DNA of 64,000 bases, from NCBI GenBank assembly GCA_002376235.1, contig DFNX01000016.1:186001-250000 (forward strand). The letters are read 5' to 3'. How positions within the stretch are numbered: position 1 is the stretch's first letter; every line of letters begins with the position of its first letter. Under the pieces are notes generated by a model. The model worked only from the letters and a program-made list of their open reading frames with translations. It was not told where the DNA came from and did no database searches. This document shows positions 42,251 to 50,864 of the stretch, one piece after another. The translations under genes were made by a program, and so were the position numbers. The stretch comes from Neorhizobium sp. UBA3556. GTDB taxonomy: Bacteria; Pseudomonadota; Alphaproteobacteria; Rhizobiales; Rhizobiaceae.

Positions 42251-43453
42251 ATGAGCCAGAACGAGAGTGCTACGAATTTTCGCCTCTCCCGCCTCGGAAT
42301 GTCACGGAGAGGGTTTCTGGCCGGGGCCTGCTGTGCGGCGGCAGCCCCAGTGCTGACGCCGGTGACATTTGCGGCCATGCCTGGAGACAATCGTTTTGTT
42401 ACCATCATCCTGCGCGGCGCGATGGACGGTCTCGATCTCGTGCAGCCCTATGGTGACCCGGCCTTTGCGGCGCTGCGGCCCAAGCTGGCGCTGACACCGG
42501 ATACCGGCCTGCTCGATCTTGATGGTTTTTTCGGCCTCAACCCCGCCGCGTCCGCGCTGATGCCCCTTTGGAAAGCGGGACATCTGTCCTTCGTTCATGC
42601 TGTTTCGACACCCTATCGCGACCAGCGGAGCCATTTCGACGGTCAGGATATTCTGGAGACGGGCGGTGCCGACAAGAGCCAGAAAAGCGGCTGGCTGAAC
42701 CGTGCCCTGGCCGTCATTCCGCGTTCCGATGCCCGCAAGGCGATCGACATCAATACATCGATGGAACTGATCCTGACTGGGCCGAACCAGGTGGACAGCT
42801 GGTCGAGCCAAAGCGACTTTTCGCTGGCCGACGACGAGATCGCCTTTCTCGACCGGCTTTATTCCCATGATCCGCTTTTCGCCAAGGCTTTTGACGAGGC
42901 CAAGACGACCGACAAGGCGGCCGACCTCCTTTATACGGACGCAAAGCGCGGTTCCGGCATAGCCGACATGGCAAGGCTTGCCGGCGGAATGTTGCGCGAG
43001 CAATACCGCGTCGCAAGTTTCTCGATCAACGGCTGGGATACCCATGTCGGGCAGGCGGGCCAGTTCAGGAAAGCGGCGGGTGATCTTGCGACCGCAATCA
43101 CCACATTGAAGGATGCTCTCGGCGACGAAGCCTGGAACAAGACCGTGGTTCTGGCCATGACCGAATTCGGCCGCACCGCCCGACAGAATGGCACCAATGG
43201 CACCGACCATGGCACAGGCGGCCTTGCCGTGCTCGCCGGCGGCGGCGTGGCAGGCGGCAAGGTGCTCGGCACGTGGCCGGGGCTTGGCGAGGGGAAATTG
43301 CTGGACGACCGCGACCTGATGCCGACCGGCGACGTTCGGGAAGTCGCCGCCTCGATGCTCTACCGCCAGTTCGACATCAAGCCGAGCAGCCTCACCAACC
43401 GGGTGTTTCCGGGGCTGGGGTTCGATGAGGGGTCGGTGTTTTTGAAGGGGTGA
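42251..43453 (+). CDS. DUF1501 domain-containing protein with Tat-like signal
   Basis: A 400-residue protein of the DUF1501 family, related to sulfatase/phosphatase-fold proteins. The N-terminus has a twin-arginine signal (MSRRGFLAGACCAAAAPVLT, about residues 18-37), so it is probably exported folded. Family landmarks are LRGAMDGLDLVQPYGDP, SHFDGQDILETGG, INGWDTHVGQAGQF and TEFGRTARQNG, containing His and Asp residues that could bind metal. The ATG at 42251 is chosen because AGGAGATAG precedes it. It follows the DUF1800 gene directly, and the two products are expected to work together. The role is unknown. Confidence 0.9.
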   Translation: MSQNESATNFRLSRLGMSRRGFLAGACCAAAAPVLTPVTFAAMPGDNRFVTIILRGAMDGLDLVQPYGDPAFAALRPKLALTPDTGLLDLDGFFGLNPAASALMPLWKAGHLSFVHAVSTPYRDQRSHFDGQDILETGGADKSQKSGWLNRALAVIPRSDARKAIDINTSMELILTGPNQVDSWSSQSDFSLADDEIAFLDRLYSHDPLFAKAFDEAKTTDKAADLLYTDAKRGSGIADMARLAGGMLREQYRVASFSINGWDTHVGQAGQFRKAAGDLATAITTLKDALGDEAWNKTVVLAMTEFGRTARQNGTNGTDHGTGGLAVLAGGGVAGGKVLGTWPGLGEGKLLDDRDLMPTGDVREVAASMLYRQFDIKPSSLTNRVFPGLGFDEGSVFLKG

Positions 43454-43456
43454 GCG

Positions 43457-43604
43457 TGCGACAGCCGGTGACGATGCGGAAGATCGCATTCACCGTGCCT
43501 ACTGTGTCGAGCGCAACGATCTTCTCGCCTCGAAACTGAGGAAATTGGTCGGCGATCAAGTCTCTCGTATGGGTGGTCTTGATAATTATCTGATCGCTGT
43601 GCAT
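43457..43604 (-). pseudogene. Remnant of an aminoglycoside phosphotransferase-like gene
   Basis: Reading on the minus strand from an ATG at 43604, the peptide has DLIADQFPQFRGEKIVALD followed by TVGTVNAIFRI. This is the beginning of the APH/choline kinase-like fold as found in bacterial aminoglycoside phosphotransferase-family proteins (PQW-x-G and GTVNAIFR patterns). After NAIFRI the expected continuation is missing and the frame runs into the 3' end of the DUF1501 gene. Only about 45 residues of an expected 290 remain. I see no downstream part nearby. Confidence 0.55.
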
Positions 43605-43732
43605 CCGCCGTCCTCAGTCCCGACGCTTCCATACTTTTGCGACGAAATGGTTCCCGGCATACGCGGCCAGCCTTCAAGGAGGTCCCCGGTGCGGACGTCC
43701 TTGAGGACCGATTTTCTATCGACAGAGCGCCA

Positions 43733-44119
43733 TCACTCCGCCGGTACCGGCTTCGGCTTGCCGTCTTCATCGAGCGCGACCATGACGAAGGTTGCGGCTG
43801 TGACCTTTTCCTGTGCCTGATGGCGGGCGCGGTGGGCCCAGGCTTCGACATTGAGGGTGATCGATGTCGTGCCGACCCGGGTGATTTCCGTGTAGATGGC
43901 CAGCGTATCGCCGATCTTGACCGGGAGCTGGAAGGCCATTTCCTTGACCGCTGCGGTGACGACACGGCCGCGGGCGCGCTCGGCGGCGCGGATGCCGCTG
44001 GCAAGGTCCATCTGGGCCATGACCCAGCCGCCGAAAATATCTCCGGCCGGATTGGCGTCGCTCGGCATCGCGAGCGTTCTCAGCGTCAGTTCGCCGGTCG
44101 GTTTGGCGGGCTCGGTCAT
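43733..44119 (-). CDS. Acyl-CoA thioesterase (YciA-like hotdog fold)
   Basis: A 128-residue single-hotdog thioesterase. It starts with LTLRTLAMPSDANPAGDIFG followed by GWVMAQMDLASG, where the D of the N-P-x-G-D-I-F-G-G motif is the catalytic acid of the YciA/BACH family. Also present are TAAVKEMAFQLPVKIGD and VNVEAWAHR-like strands (here LNVEAWAHRAR). It hydrolyses acyl-CoA esters in the cytosol. It is a single gene on the minus strand, and its 3' end faces the phosphotransferase remnant. Confidence 0.9.
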   Translation of the reverse strand: MTEPAKPTGELTLRTLAMPSDANPAGDIFGGWVMAQMDLASGIRAAERARGRVVTAAVKEMAFQLPVKIGDTLAIYTEITRVGTTSITLNVEAWAHRARHQAQEKVTAATFVMVALDEDGKPKPVPAE

Positions 44120-44364
44120 GGAGGAATCATCCTTTTTGAATTGATCGTGTCTTTCGGGAGGCGGACACTAGCCTTGTTTCTGGCGATTGCCAGTTTCTTT
44201 TGGTCATGGCGACCATGAACGCTCGTCATGACTTGGAAATGGAGAGTATTCCAAGATGAAACCGGGGTTCGACTTGGCCGCTTGACCGAAGCCAAGTTCT
44301 TCACGGCCCGGTAACTTCCGATTGTTATCATTTAATAATGATTGCAAATATCGGGGGAGGTATC

Positions 44365-46179
44365 ATGCAACGTCTTGCCATTTCCTGGCGTCTTTATTGT
44401 CTTGTCGCACTGTCGCTTGTCATTCTGGCCGGCGCGCTGACCTTCAGTCTGTTCGAAAGTTATGCCTCTTCCGAACGGGAGCGGAAGGCAGGCCTTGCGC
44501 AGATGAATGACACGGCGCTTGCCGTGCTTGCAAAATATCAGGCGCTGGAAGCATCCGGAGCCATGTCTCGTGATGAGGCGCAGGCGCAGGCGAAAGCTGT
44601 GATCGCCGCCATGCGTTACGATAACGGTTCTGGTTACTTCTGGATCAACGACATGCATCCGAAAATGGTCATGCATGCGGTAAAGCCGGAGATGAACGGC
44701 TCTGATCTTTCACAGAACAAGGATCCGAACGGAAAATTCCTGTTCGTCGAATTCGTTCAGGTGGTGAAGGCGACCGGCAAGGGTTTTGTCGATTATTACT
44801 GGCCGAAGCCCGGCGCCAGCGAGCCGGTCGAGAAATTCTCGCATGTGGCGGGTTTTGCGCCCTGGGGCTGGGTTGTCGGCACCGGCGTTTATGTCGATGA
44901 CCTGAAGGCGATGTTCCGCAAGGATGCGACCGATTTCGCCATGATCTTCGCGGTCGGCGCGCTTCTTTTGATCTGCGGAGCTTGGCTTGTGGTGAAAAGC
45001 GTGACCGGGCCGCTGTCGCGCGTGCAGCAGGTGCTGCAGTCGATTGCAGGTGGTGCGACCGGCGTTGCGGTTCCCTGCACCGGCGAGAAGAACGAGATCG
45101 GCGAAATGGCGCGGGCGCTGGTTGTGCTGCGCGACAATGTCGAGGAGCGTGCGGCATTGCAGGCCCGCGAGGCGGATCAGCAGCGCGCTATCGCAGTCGA
45201 GCGTTCGGCGAGCGAAAGAGCGATCTCAAGTGCGGCCGACCGGCAGTCCCACGCCATGAATGAACTGGGGCAGGCACTGGAAAGTCTGGCCGCCGGCGAT
45301 CTTTCCGTGTCGCTCGGTGATATCGGTGAGGATTACGCCAAGATCGGGCGGGATTTCAACGATGCCGTCGGTGCGCTCAATGCAGCGATCATGGCGATCT
45401 CGGAAACGGGCATGATCGTCCGCGACAGCGCCTCGGATATTTCCGGCGCGACCGGCAATCTGGCAAAACGGACCGAGCAGCAGGCGGCAGCGCTGGAAGA
45501 AACGGCGGCGGCGCTCGATGAAATCACGACGACCGTGCGCACGGCCTCGCAGAGAGCACGGGAAGCGCGCGAAATGGTCAGCGAGACCAAGCGCAGCGCC
45601 AGCCGTTCCGGTGATATCGTTCGTAACGCGATCGATGCCATGGGGCGCATCGAGCAATCGTCCGGGCAGATCAGCCAGATCATCTCCGTCATCGACGAGA
45701 TCGCCTTCCAGACCAATCTTCTGGCGCTGAATGCCGGCGTCGAGGCGGCGCGTGCCGGCGAGGCGGGCAGGGGCTTTGCGGTCGTCGCCCAGGAAGTGCG
45801 CGAACTGGCGCAACGGTCCGCAGGCGCCGCCAAGGAGATCAAGGTGCTGATCGGCAATTCGGTGCAGGAGGTCGAGAGCGGCGTGACGCTGGTGCGCTCG
45901 ACCGGCGAGGCGCTGGTCGAGATCGCCAGCCTGGTCGAGAAGGTCAATGCTCATGTGGAGACGATCGCCACCACATCGCAGGAACAGGCGAGCGGGCTGG
46001 CCGAGATCAACTCCTCGGTCAATCACATGGATCAGATGACCCAGCAGAATGCGGCCATGGTGGAAGAGACGACGGCTGCCAGCCAGACACTCGCCGACCA
46101 GAGCCTGCATCTGCAGCAATTACTGGGCGCCTTCCGACTCGGCAATAGAGGCGCTCGCAACCTGTCCCGTGCGGCGTGA
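44365..46179 (+). CDS. Methyl-accepting chemotaxis protein with single Cache domain
   Basis: A 604-residue chemoreceptor. A first membrane helix (YCLVALSLVILAGALTFSLF) is followed by a periplasmic sCache_2-type sensor (DNGSGYFWINDMHPKMVMH, GFAPWGWVVGTGVYVDDL). A second helix (MIFAVGALLLICGAWLVV), a HAMP domain and a cytoplasmic signalling domain with the tip FQTNLLALNAGVEAARAGE come next. It senses a small molecule, perhaps an organic acid, and signals to CheA. The C-terminus lacks a CheR-binding pentapeptide. The ATG at 44365 has GGGGGAGG directly upstream; an ATG at 44338 has none. A hairpin follows the gene. Confidence 0.94.
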   Translation: MQRLAISWRLYCLVALSLVILAGALTFSLFESYASSERERKAGLAQMNDTALAVLAKYQALEASGAMSRDEAQAQAKAVIAAMRYDNGSGYFWINDMHPKMVMHAVKPEMNGSDLSQNKDPNGKFLFVEFVQVVKATGKGFVDYYWPKPGASEPVEKFSHVAGFAPWGWVVGTGVYVDDLKAMFRKDATDFAMIFAVGALLLICGAWLVVKSVTGPLSRVQQVLQSIAGGATGVAVPCTGEKNEIGEMARALVVLRDNVEERAALQAREADQQRAIAVERSASERAISSAADRQSHAMNELGQALESLAAGDLSVSLGDIGEDYAKIGRDFNDAVGALNAAIMAISETGMIVRDSASDISGATGNLAKRTEQQAAALEETAAALDEITTTVRTASQRAREAREMVSETKRSASRSGDIVRNAIDAMGRIEQSSGQISQIISVIDEIAFQTNLLALNAGVEAARAGEAGRGFAVVAQEVRELAQRSAGAAKEIKVLIGNSVQEVESGVTLVRSTGEALVEIASLVEKVNAHVETIATTSQEQASGLAEINSSVNHMDQMTQQNAAMVEETTAASQTLADQSLHLQQLLGAFRLGNRGARNLSRAA

Positions 46180-46204
46180 CCGCGCATAAAGCCGCTGAGT
46201 TATC

Positions 46205-46240
46205 AAGGGCTGGACCGTGGAAGCGGTCCGGCCCTTTCCT
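46205..46240 (+). terminator. Terminator-like hairpin after chemoreceptor gene
   Basis: Arms AAGGGC-T-GGACCG and CGGTCC-G-GCCCTT pair with one mismatch around TGGAAG and end in TTTCCT. It lies about 25 bp after the stop. Confidence 0.7.
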
Positions 46241-46362
46241 GTTATCGGGCGAAGGCGCTCCGAAATGGCCGGAAACCGCCGTGCTTCATCAATGTTTCGT
46301 TTACTTAACCTGCCTAAAATCGCTCTCTGTGTCATTTCGGCATCGAGCGAGAGGCAACTGGT

Positions 46363-47649
46363 ATGGCGTATGCTTCCCTATCGACGCGAGTGATCGGCTC
46401 GCTTCTGGTTTCGACCATGCTTGTCGCATGTTCGGCCGAGAGCCTCGTGCCGCCGGCATCGATAGACAATGGCACCCAGGTCGGGTCGATTTCGCGTTCC
46501 GCGCCGCCCGCGTCGATTTCCCATCCCGTTTCGCAGCAGCCCTATTCCATGGCCCCGGCACCCGTTTCGCAGGCTGGCGGCGGATATCTGGCTGCACCTC
46601 CTGCGCAATCGCCGTCTCAAGCCCCCGCTCTCGCCGGTGACGGCGGTCATTACCTGCGCGCGCCGAATGGCGCGCCGGCAACGATCCCGGCCGCTGGCGT
46701 CAATATGGATGAGGAGTTCGGTTTTGCGCCGGACGAAAGCGATGTCGTCGGTCTTGCCGAAGAACAGGACGGAGATATTGCCGAAGGTATTGGCGATCAG
46801 CCGGTGGTCGGTGGTATCGGCACGGACAATCCGGTGGCGCTCAATGCACGTCCTCAGCCGATCGATGATAGGGTGATCGTGCCGCCAAAACGGGCAGGGG
46901 CTGGTATTGGTGGCAGTGCTGGCGGGCAAGGGGCGGCGGCCTCTATGACCTGGAGGGACAATTCCCCCGTCGTTGCGCCGGGCCGCGCACCTGCGCAAAG
47001 CCAGGAAGTGGCGATGCTGCGGCCGAACAATCCCATGGCCAGCGATGCGCCGATGAGCGAAGCGGACCGGCCCTGGCAGCGCACTGTCATGCCCCAGTCT
47101 GAGGTCTCCTGCCGTAGTGAACTGCGTCGCCTCGGCGTCGAATTCAAGGATCTGCCGCGCATCTCGCAAGGGCCCAGCTGCGGTATCGATTATCCGGTAA
47201 AGCTTGCAGGTCTTTCCGGCGGCATCGATGTAAGGCCGGCGGTGACGCTGAACTGCCAGGTAACGCTCGCCTTTGCCAAATGGGTGAAGAACGATCTGGC
47301 GATTTCGGCCCGCACCCGTTATCTCACCGGCATTCGCCAGATCCAGCCGATGGGCGGTTATTCCTGCCGCAAGATGAACAATAGCCGCCAGCGCTATAAT
47401 CCGATGTCGGAACATGCCCGCGGAAACGCGATCGATATCGGCCGGATCACGCTGAAGAACGGTCACGCCATCGATGTGCGCAAGAAGGGCCTGTTCTCCT
47501 TCCGCGAGGGTGGCTTGCTCAAATCCGTACGCGGCGACAGCTGCAAGTATTTCTCGACAGTTCTCGGCCCCGGCAGCAATGCCGAACACTGGAACCATTT
47601 TCACTTCGACCTTCGCTCGCGAAAGGGTGGTCGCCAGTATTGCAACTGA
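46363..47649 (+). CDS. Extensin family protein, putative lipoprotein peptidase
   Basis: A 428-residue protein with a lipobox-like start (LVSTMLVACSAES, Cys at about residue 23), then a long Pro/Ala/Gly/Gln-rich linker of some 190 residues. The C-terminal extensin-like domain starts near CRSELRRLGVEFKDLPRI. That domain resembles VanY-type D,D-carboxypeptidases: the metal-binding patterns EHARGNAIDIG and EHWNHFHFD are present, so zinc-dependent peptidoglycan trimming is plausible. Six Cys in the domain may form disulfides. It should be anchored to a membrane and face the periplasm. The start at 46363 fits the signal sequence. Confidence 0.88.
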   Translation: MAYASLSTRVIGSLLVSTMLVACSAESLVPPASIDNGTQVGSISRSAPPASISHPVSQQPYSMAPAPVSQAGGGYLAAPPAQSPSQAPALAGDGGHYLRAPNGAPATIPAAGVNMDEEFGFAPDESDVVGLAEEQDGDIAEGIGDQPVVGGIGTDNPVALNARPQPIDDRVIVPPKRAGAGIGGSAGGQGAAASMTWRDNSPVVAPGRAPAQSQEVAMLRPNNPMASDAPMSEADRPWQRTVMPQSEVSCRSELRRLGVEFKDLPRISQGPSCGIDYPVKLAGLSGGIDVRPAVTLNCQVTLAFAKWVKNDLAISARTRYLTGIRQIQPMGGYSCRKMNNSRQRYNPMSEHARGNAIDIGRITLKNGHAIDVRKKGLFSFREGGLLKSVRGDSCKYFSTVLGPGSNAEHWNHFHFDLRSRKGGRQYCN

Positions 47650-47694
47650 CGGCTATCCTGTTCGAGGAGATGAGTAGGTAGGTCTGGGTTCTGT

Positions 47695-47925
47695 TCAGTT
47701 GAGCTTCTTCGTGGGCGCGCGCACGGGCTCTTGATCGATATCGGCGGCGGGGTCTTTCGGTTTGTGAAAATCCGTCGGCATGGGAATTGTCAAGGCGTCG
47801 ACCATGAATGTGGCAAGCTCATCGAGAGACGCGAAGTCGCAATCATCCATTTCCGTCTCCATCTCCGTCTTCGGGGCGGCGGAGGTTTCCTTCGGCAATA
47901 TGGTCTTCTTGGCGGAATTCGGCAT
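47695..47925 (-). CDS. Small acidic hypothetical protein
   Basis: A 76-residue frame starting MPNSAKKTILPKETSAAPKT, then an acidic centre (EMDDCDFASLDELATFMVDA) and a Pro-rich end (PMPTDFHKPKDPAADIDQEP). Composition is protein-like and no membrane segment is seen. Its start lies inside the overlapping frame at 47843-48229, so at most one of the two, or a coupled pair, is real. No family is recognised. Confidence 0.4.
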   Translation of the reverse strand: MPNSAKKTILPKETSAAPKTEMETEMDDCDFASLDELATFMVDALTIPMPTDFHKPKDPAADIDQEPVRAPTKKLN

Positions 47926-48229
47926 GATGGTCGACTTTCGGCTGCAGAAACGAATTGAGAAAATATGCGATCCGGTATTCTGGTGCCGCATATAAAGCAA
48001 TGTAACCACGGTTGAATACGTCAAAAGACGGTATCTGGTTCATCGCAAAGCGAATTTCATCCTCAACGAGAACGCCAAAGCGACCGGGAGCGCGGTAGCC
48101 CATGCTCCCTGGAATGCTAGCCCCGCAGATGTTGCCGTTTTCTAAATGGTCGCCTGACGTCTCTTCTGACGTCCGAATACCCCAGTATTCGAGGGGTATC
48201 TCAGCACTCGCCGCGATCGCGGTCGCCAC
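47843..48229 (-). CDS. Hypothetical protein, possibly decayed
   Basis: A 128-residue frame with the protein-like stretches GYRAPGRFGVLVEDEIRFAM and PSFDVFNRGYIALYAAPEYR. It overlaps the small acidic protein frame by about 80 bp. The frame continues upstream past two TGA codons into a further open stretch, which would fit a gene broken by mutation. I recognise no family. Confidence 0.3.
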   Translation of the reverse strand: MATAIAASAEIPLEYWGIRTSEETSGDHLENGNICGASIPGSMGYRAPGRFGVLVEDEIRFAMNQIPSFDVFNRGYIALYAAPEYRIAYFLNSFLQPKVDHHAEFRQEDHIAEGNLRRPEDGDGDGNG

Positions 48230-48588
48230 CCGTTTGGGTGAGCATTTTCGAAATCACGGAGATCAGCAGAGAAAAACGGTACAGGCCTCCAACTCTATCA
48301 CTTCGTCGCGAGACCGGCCAGCGACCATGCCATTGCAAGATTTGAGGGCAGGCCGTGCCGTTGCCCTGCAGTTGATCGCAAAATCTGACGTTCGCACCGA
48401 GTGGACCATGGTCGCGGTCCCGCAGCTTGCCTGATGTCGCCAATGATGCCATGAGGTCAACGGACGATGACGGCAGCTGCAAGGCCTTCTGCTTCTCGTC
48501 ATCGTAATTGCCGAGACCCTGTCCTGCCTCGATTGCTCATGCCCCTGAAATCCCGGCTCATGAGTTAAAGCCTTAGCCGGAGAACGCG

Positions 48589-49410
48589 ATGCCCGCGCTT
48601 GTCGATATTCTACCCTTCGTGGCAGCCTTGCTTGCTGCCGGCGTGCTTGCGGGGCTTCTCGCCGGCTTGTTCGGTGTTGGCGGCGGTGCGATCCTTGTGC
48701 CGATCTTCTTCCATGTTTTCGGGCTTATGGGGGTGGATGATGCGGTGCGCATGCATCTTGCACTCGGTACCTCGCTTGCCATTATCGTGCCGACCTCTAT
48801 TCGCTCATTCACGGCGCATCGGCAGCGTGGAGCAGTCGATGTCGGCCTCCTGAAAGGCTGGATCGTCGCCGTGCCGCTCGGCACGCTTCTCGCGACCTTG
48901 ATCGCCGCCTGGGCGTCCAGCACTGAACTGAGGCTGATCTTCGCCGTGATTGCGCTCATCCTGGCGCTACGGATGATTTTCAACCGGGCAAGCTGGAAGC
49001 TCGGTGACGATCTTCCGGCCAATCCGCTGAAATTCATGGTCGGTACCGGCATCGGTATCCTGTCGGGCCTGATGGGCATCGGCGGCGGCGTGTTGAACAA
49101 CACCTTCATGACGCTTTACGGCCGCACCATCCATCAAGCGGTCGCGACCTCCTCGGGTGTCGGTGTACTGATCTCGATCCCCGGCCTCATCGGTTATGTC
49201 TGGGGCGGCTGGGGCAAGGCAGGCCTGCCGCCGTTTTCGACCGGTTATATCAACTGGCTTGCGGTCGCGCTTCTGATCCCGGTCACGCTCTATACGGCGC
49301 CCTATGGTGCAAGGCTTGCGCATGCACTTTCCAAGCGGCAATTGGAACTCGGCTTCGCGCTTTTTCTTTTCGTGATCGCGGTGCAGTTTTTCGCCAGCGT
49401 GATTTTCTGA
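48589..49410 (+). CDS. Sulfite exporter TauE/SafE family membrane protein
   Basis: A 273-residue inner-membrane protein with about eight helices. It has the family's two-fold repeat with glycine-rich motifs, LAGLFGVGGGAILVPIFFHV in the first half and LSGLMGIGGGVLNNTFMTL in the second. Members move sulfite, sulfoacetate or other sulfur-containing organic anions. The substrate is not evident. It has the ATG at 48589 behind CGGAGA. It marks the left edge of the zone with dispersed palindromes, the first of which follows about 50 bp after its stop. Confidence 0.88.
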   Translation: MPALVDILPFVAALLAAGVLAGLLAGLFGVGGGAILVPIFFHVFGLMGVDDAVRMHLALGTSLAIIVPTSIRSFTAHRQRGAVDVGLLKGWIVAVPLGTLLATLIAAWASSTELRLIFAVIALILALRMIFNRASWKLGDDLPANPLKFMVGTGIGILSGLMGIGGGVLNNTFMTLYGRTIHQAVATSSGVGVLISIPGLIGYVWGGWGKAGLPPFSTGYINWLAVALLIPVTLYTAPYGARLAHALSKRQLELGFALFLFVIAVQFFASVIF

Positions 49411-49457
49411 CAGCAGGCCTGCTCGAGTGGGGGCTGTCTCCTTTGTGCCAGAAGGGG

Positions 49458-49487
49458 CGTCCGCTTTGCGCCACAAGCGGTCATGAC
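49458..49487. repeat. Dispersed imperfect palindrome, copy 1
   Basis: CGTCCGCTTTGCGCCACAAG then CGGTCATGAC. Arms CCGCTT and AAGCGG pair. It lies after the TauE gene. It belongs to a family whose core is roughly TCCGCTTCGGGCCGAAAGCG, with further copies at 50213, 51690, 53900, 54399, 54869, 56352 and 57655. Confidence 0.65.
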
Positions 49488-49571
49488 TGAAAGAAGGCTC
49501 CCTCGATCGCTTGCTTTTCATGTCTTACAATGGCAGAGCAGAATTCCGGCTTCCAATTCAAGGATAACTTT

Positions 49572-50204
49572 ATGCCGGATTTTTCCACCCTCATCCTATT
49601 CGCATCCGCCGCGTTGGTTTTAACGGCCACACCGGGACCGGACATGCTTCTGATTGCGTCACGCAGCGTTAGCCAAAACCGCATGGCAGGGCTTTTGACC
49701 TATTTTGGCATCGCATGTGGCACCTATTTCCACGCCATTGCCGCAGCGATCGGTCTGGCTCAACTCCTCAAGACCGTGCCCGCCGCATATGAATTGGTTC
49801 GCTGGGTTGGATGCGCCTACCTGCTCCACCTCGCTATCAAGACACTGCGCGGCGATGCAATGGTTGGTCTGTCGACCAAGGCCATTGCCAAGATTTCGAA
49901 GTGTCGTATTTTCTCGGAAGGGTTGGCGACCAACCTTCTCAATCCCAAAATGGCTCTTTTTGTCCTTGCCCTGTTTCCGCAGTTCACCACTACAGGAAGC
50001 GGCTCGTTCATCTTGCAGATGCTGGTCCTTGCGACGATCTTGAACGCAGTGGGATTTGTCGTGAACGGAATTGTCATACTTATTGCCGGGCGAGCAAGGA
50101 GCCGACTAAAGCTTCCCTCAAAGTTCGCTCGTCTGCCGAATTATTTTCTTGCTACCGTCTTCGCAGGATTGGCCACGCGGCTCGCGCTGGGCGGGCGAAA
50201 CTGA
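49572..50204 (+). CDS. LysE family translocator
   Basis: A 210-residue membrane exporter of the LysE/RhtB family with six predicted helices. The signature TATPGPDMLLIASRSVSQNR near the N-terminus is the conserved G-P-x-M-L/x-x-V pattern of amino acid exporters. NLLNPKMALFVLALFPQF is the second landmark. The ATG at 49572 follows AAGGA by six bases; an upstream ATG at 49530 would add a short polar stretch. It probably exports an amino acid or homoserine lactone; specificity is unknown. Confidence 0.9.
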   Translation: MPDFSTLILFASAALVLTATPGPDMLLIASRSVSQNRMAGLLTYFGIACGTYFHAIAAAIGLAQLLKTVPAAYELVRWVGCAYLLHLAIKTLRGDAMVGLSTKAIAKISKCRIFSEGLATNLLNPKMALFVLALFPQFTTTGSGSFILQMLVLATILNAVGFVVNGIVILIAGRARSRLKLPSKFARLPNYFLATVFAGLATRLALGGRN

Positions 50205-50212
50205 CTATTGGA

Positions 50213-50241
50213 CATGACCGCTTCGGGCCGCGGGCCGTCAT
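50213..50241. repeat. Dispersed imperfect palindrome, copy 2
   Basis: CATGACCGCTTCGGGCCGCG followed by GGCCGTCAT, just after the LysE-family gene. Core CGCTTCGGGCCG is shared with copies at 56352 and 57655. Confidence 0.65.
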
Positions 50242-50333
50242 GGCGCAGAAGTGCCGAATGAGTACATTGCAGGCCAAGACTATTTTCTTACGTTAAGCGC
50301 AATTGTCGAAAATCAGATCGCAAGGGATCTTCT

Positions 50334-50852
50334 ATGAACGAGCTTTTATCGATCGCCATCAATCGGCTGCGGCGTCATCCGGAATTTCGGGAACTGTCTC
50401 AACGCAAATGGTCTGAAGACGACGTTATCCAGGTCGAGCAGGTGACCGGAATGCCCGTATTGCCCGACATGAGGGAAATCTGGCTTGAAACTGGCGGATT
50501 TGGATTGGAACAAACAGAGCTCTATTTCACAGCGCACTTCCCTCACGGTTACGAGGAAGAAGGTGAAATCCAGATCCTGTTTCAGGACGCCGAAATGGTG
50601 CTCGACCTTCATCAAACGCTGGTAATCAGCAAAGACAATCCCGGTCGGCTTGATTCCAAATATCTGGTGTTTGGAACTGCAGATGGCGGCAACAGCTTCC
50701 TTTTGACGGATGCGAACGGTGGTGTCCACTACTGGACGCTGGCATTTGATCCCATTGGGCAAGGAGACAATGAAGCAGGCGTGGCCAAGGTCGCCGATTC
50801 GATGCCGGAGTTCATCAATGGCCTTCGGACGCTGGACGGAAGCCTTGGCTAG
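50334..50852 (+). CDS. SUKH (SMI1/KNR4)-like protein
   Basis: A 172-residue soluble acidic protein. WSEDDVIQVEQVTGMPVLPD followed by MREIWLETGGFGL, and later YLVFGTADGGNSFLLTDANG and VADSMPEFINGL, match the SMI1/KNR4 (SUKH) fold: an acidic-surface domain used in bacteria as an immunity protein against many polymorphic toxins. AAGGG lies before the ATG. The next gene starts 12 bp after its stop, so they are probably co-transcribed. No toxin gene is seen in the window, so it would be an orphan immunity gene or serve another role. Confidence 0.72.
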   Translation: MNELLSIAINRLRRHPEFRELSQRKWSEDDVIQVEQVTGMPVLPDMREIWLETGGFGLEQTELYFTAHFPHGYEEEGEIQILFQDAEMVLDLHQTLVISKDNPGRLDSKYLVFGTADGGNSFLLTDANGGVHYWTLAFDPIGQGDNEAGVAKVADSMPEFINGLRTLDGSLG

Positions 50853-50864
50853 TCGAGGATGGAG

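Larger units (their letters stand above)
47650..48588. other. Region of unclear small or decayed reading frames
   Basis: No long gene. On the minus strand, several open stretches in the same or shifted frames (about 48502-48263, 48229-47843 and 47925-47695) are interrupted by two in-frame TGA codons near 48255. Parts read like real protein, others do not. The two most credible frames are listed separately. The last 100 bp before 48589 contain the next gene's promoter and ribosome site. Confidence 0.45.

Noticed and set aside
43545..43820. Plus-strand frames between DUF1501 and the thioesterase gene
   Set aside because: They are antisense to the phosphotransferase remnant and the thioesterase gene and have no motif.
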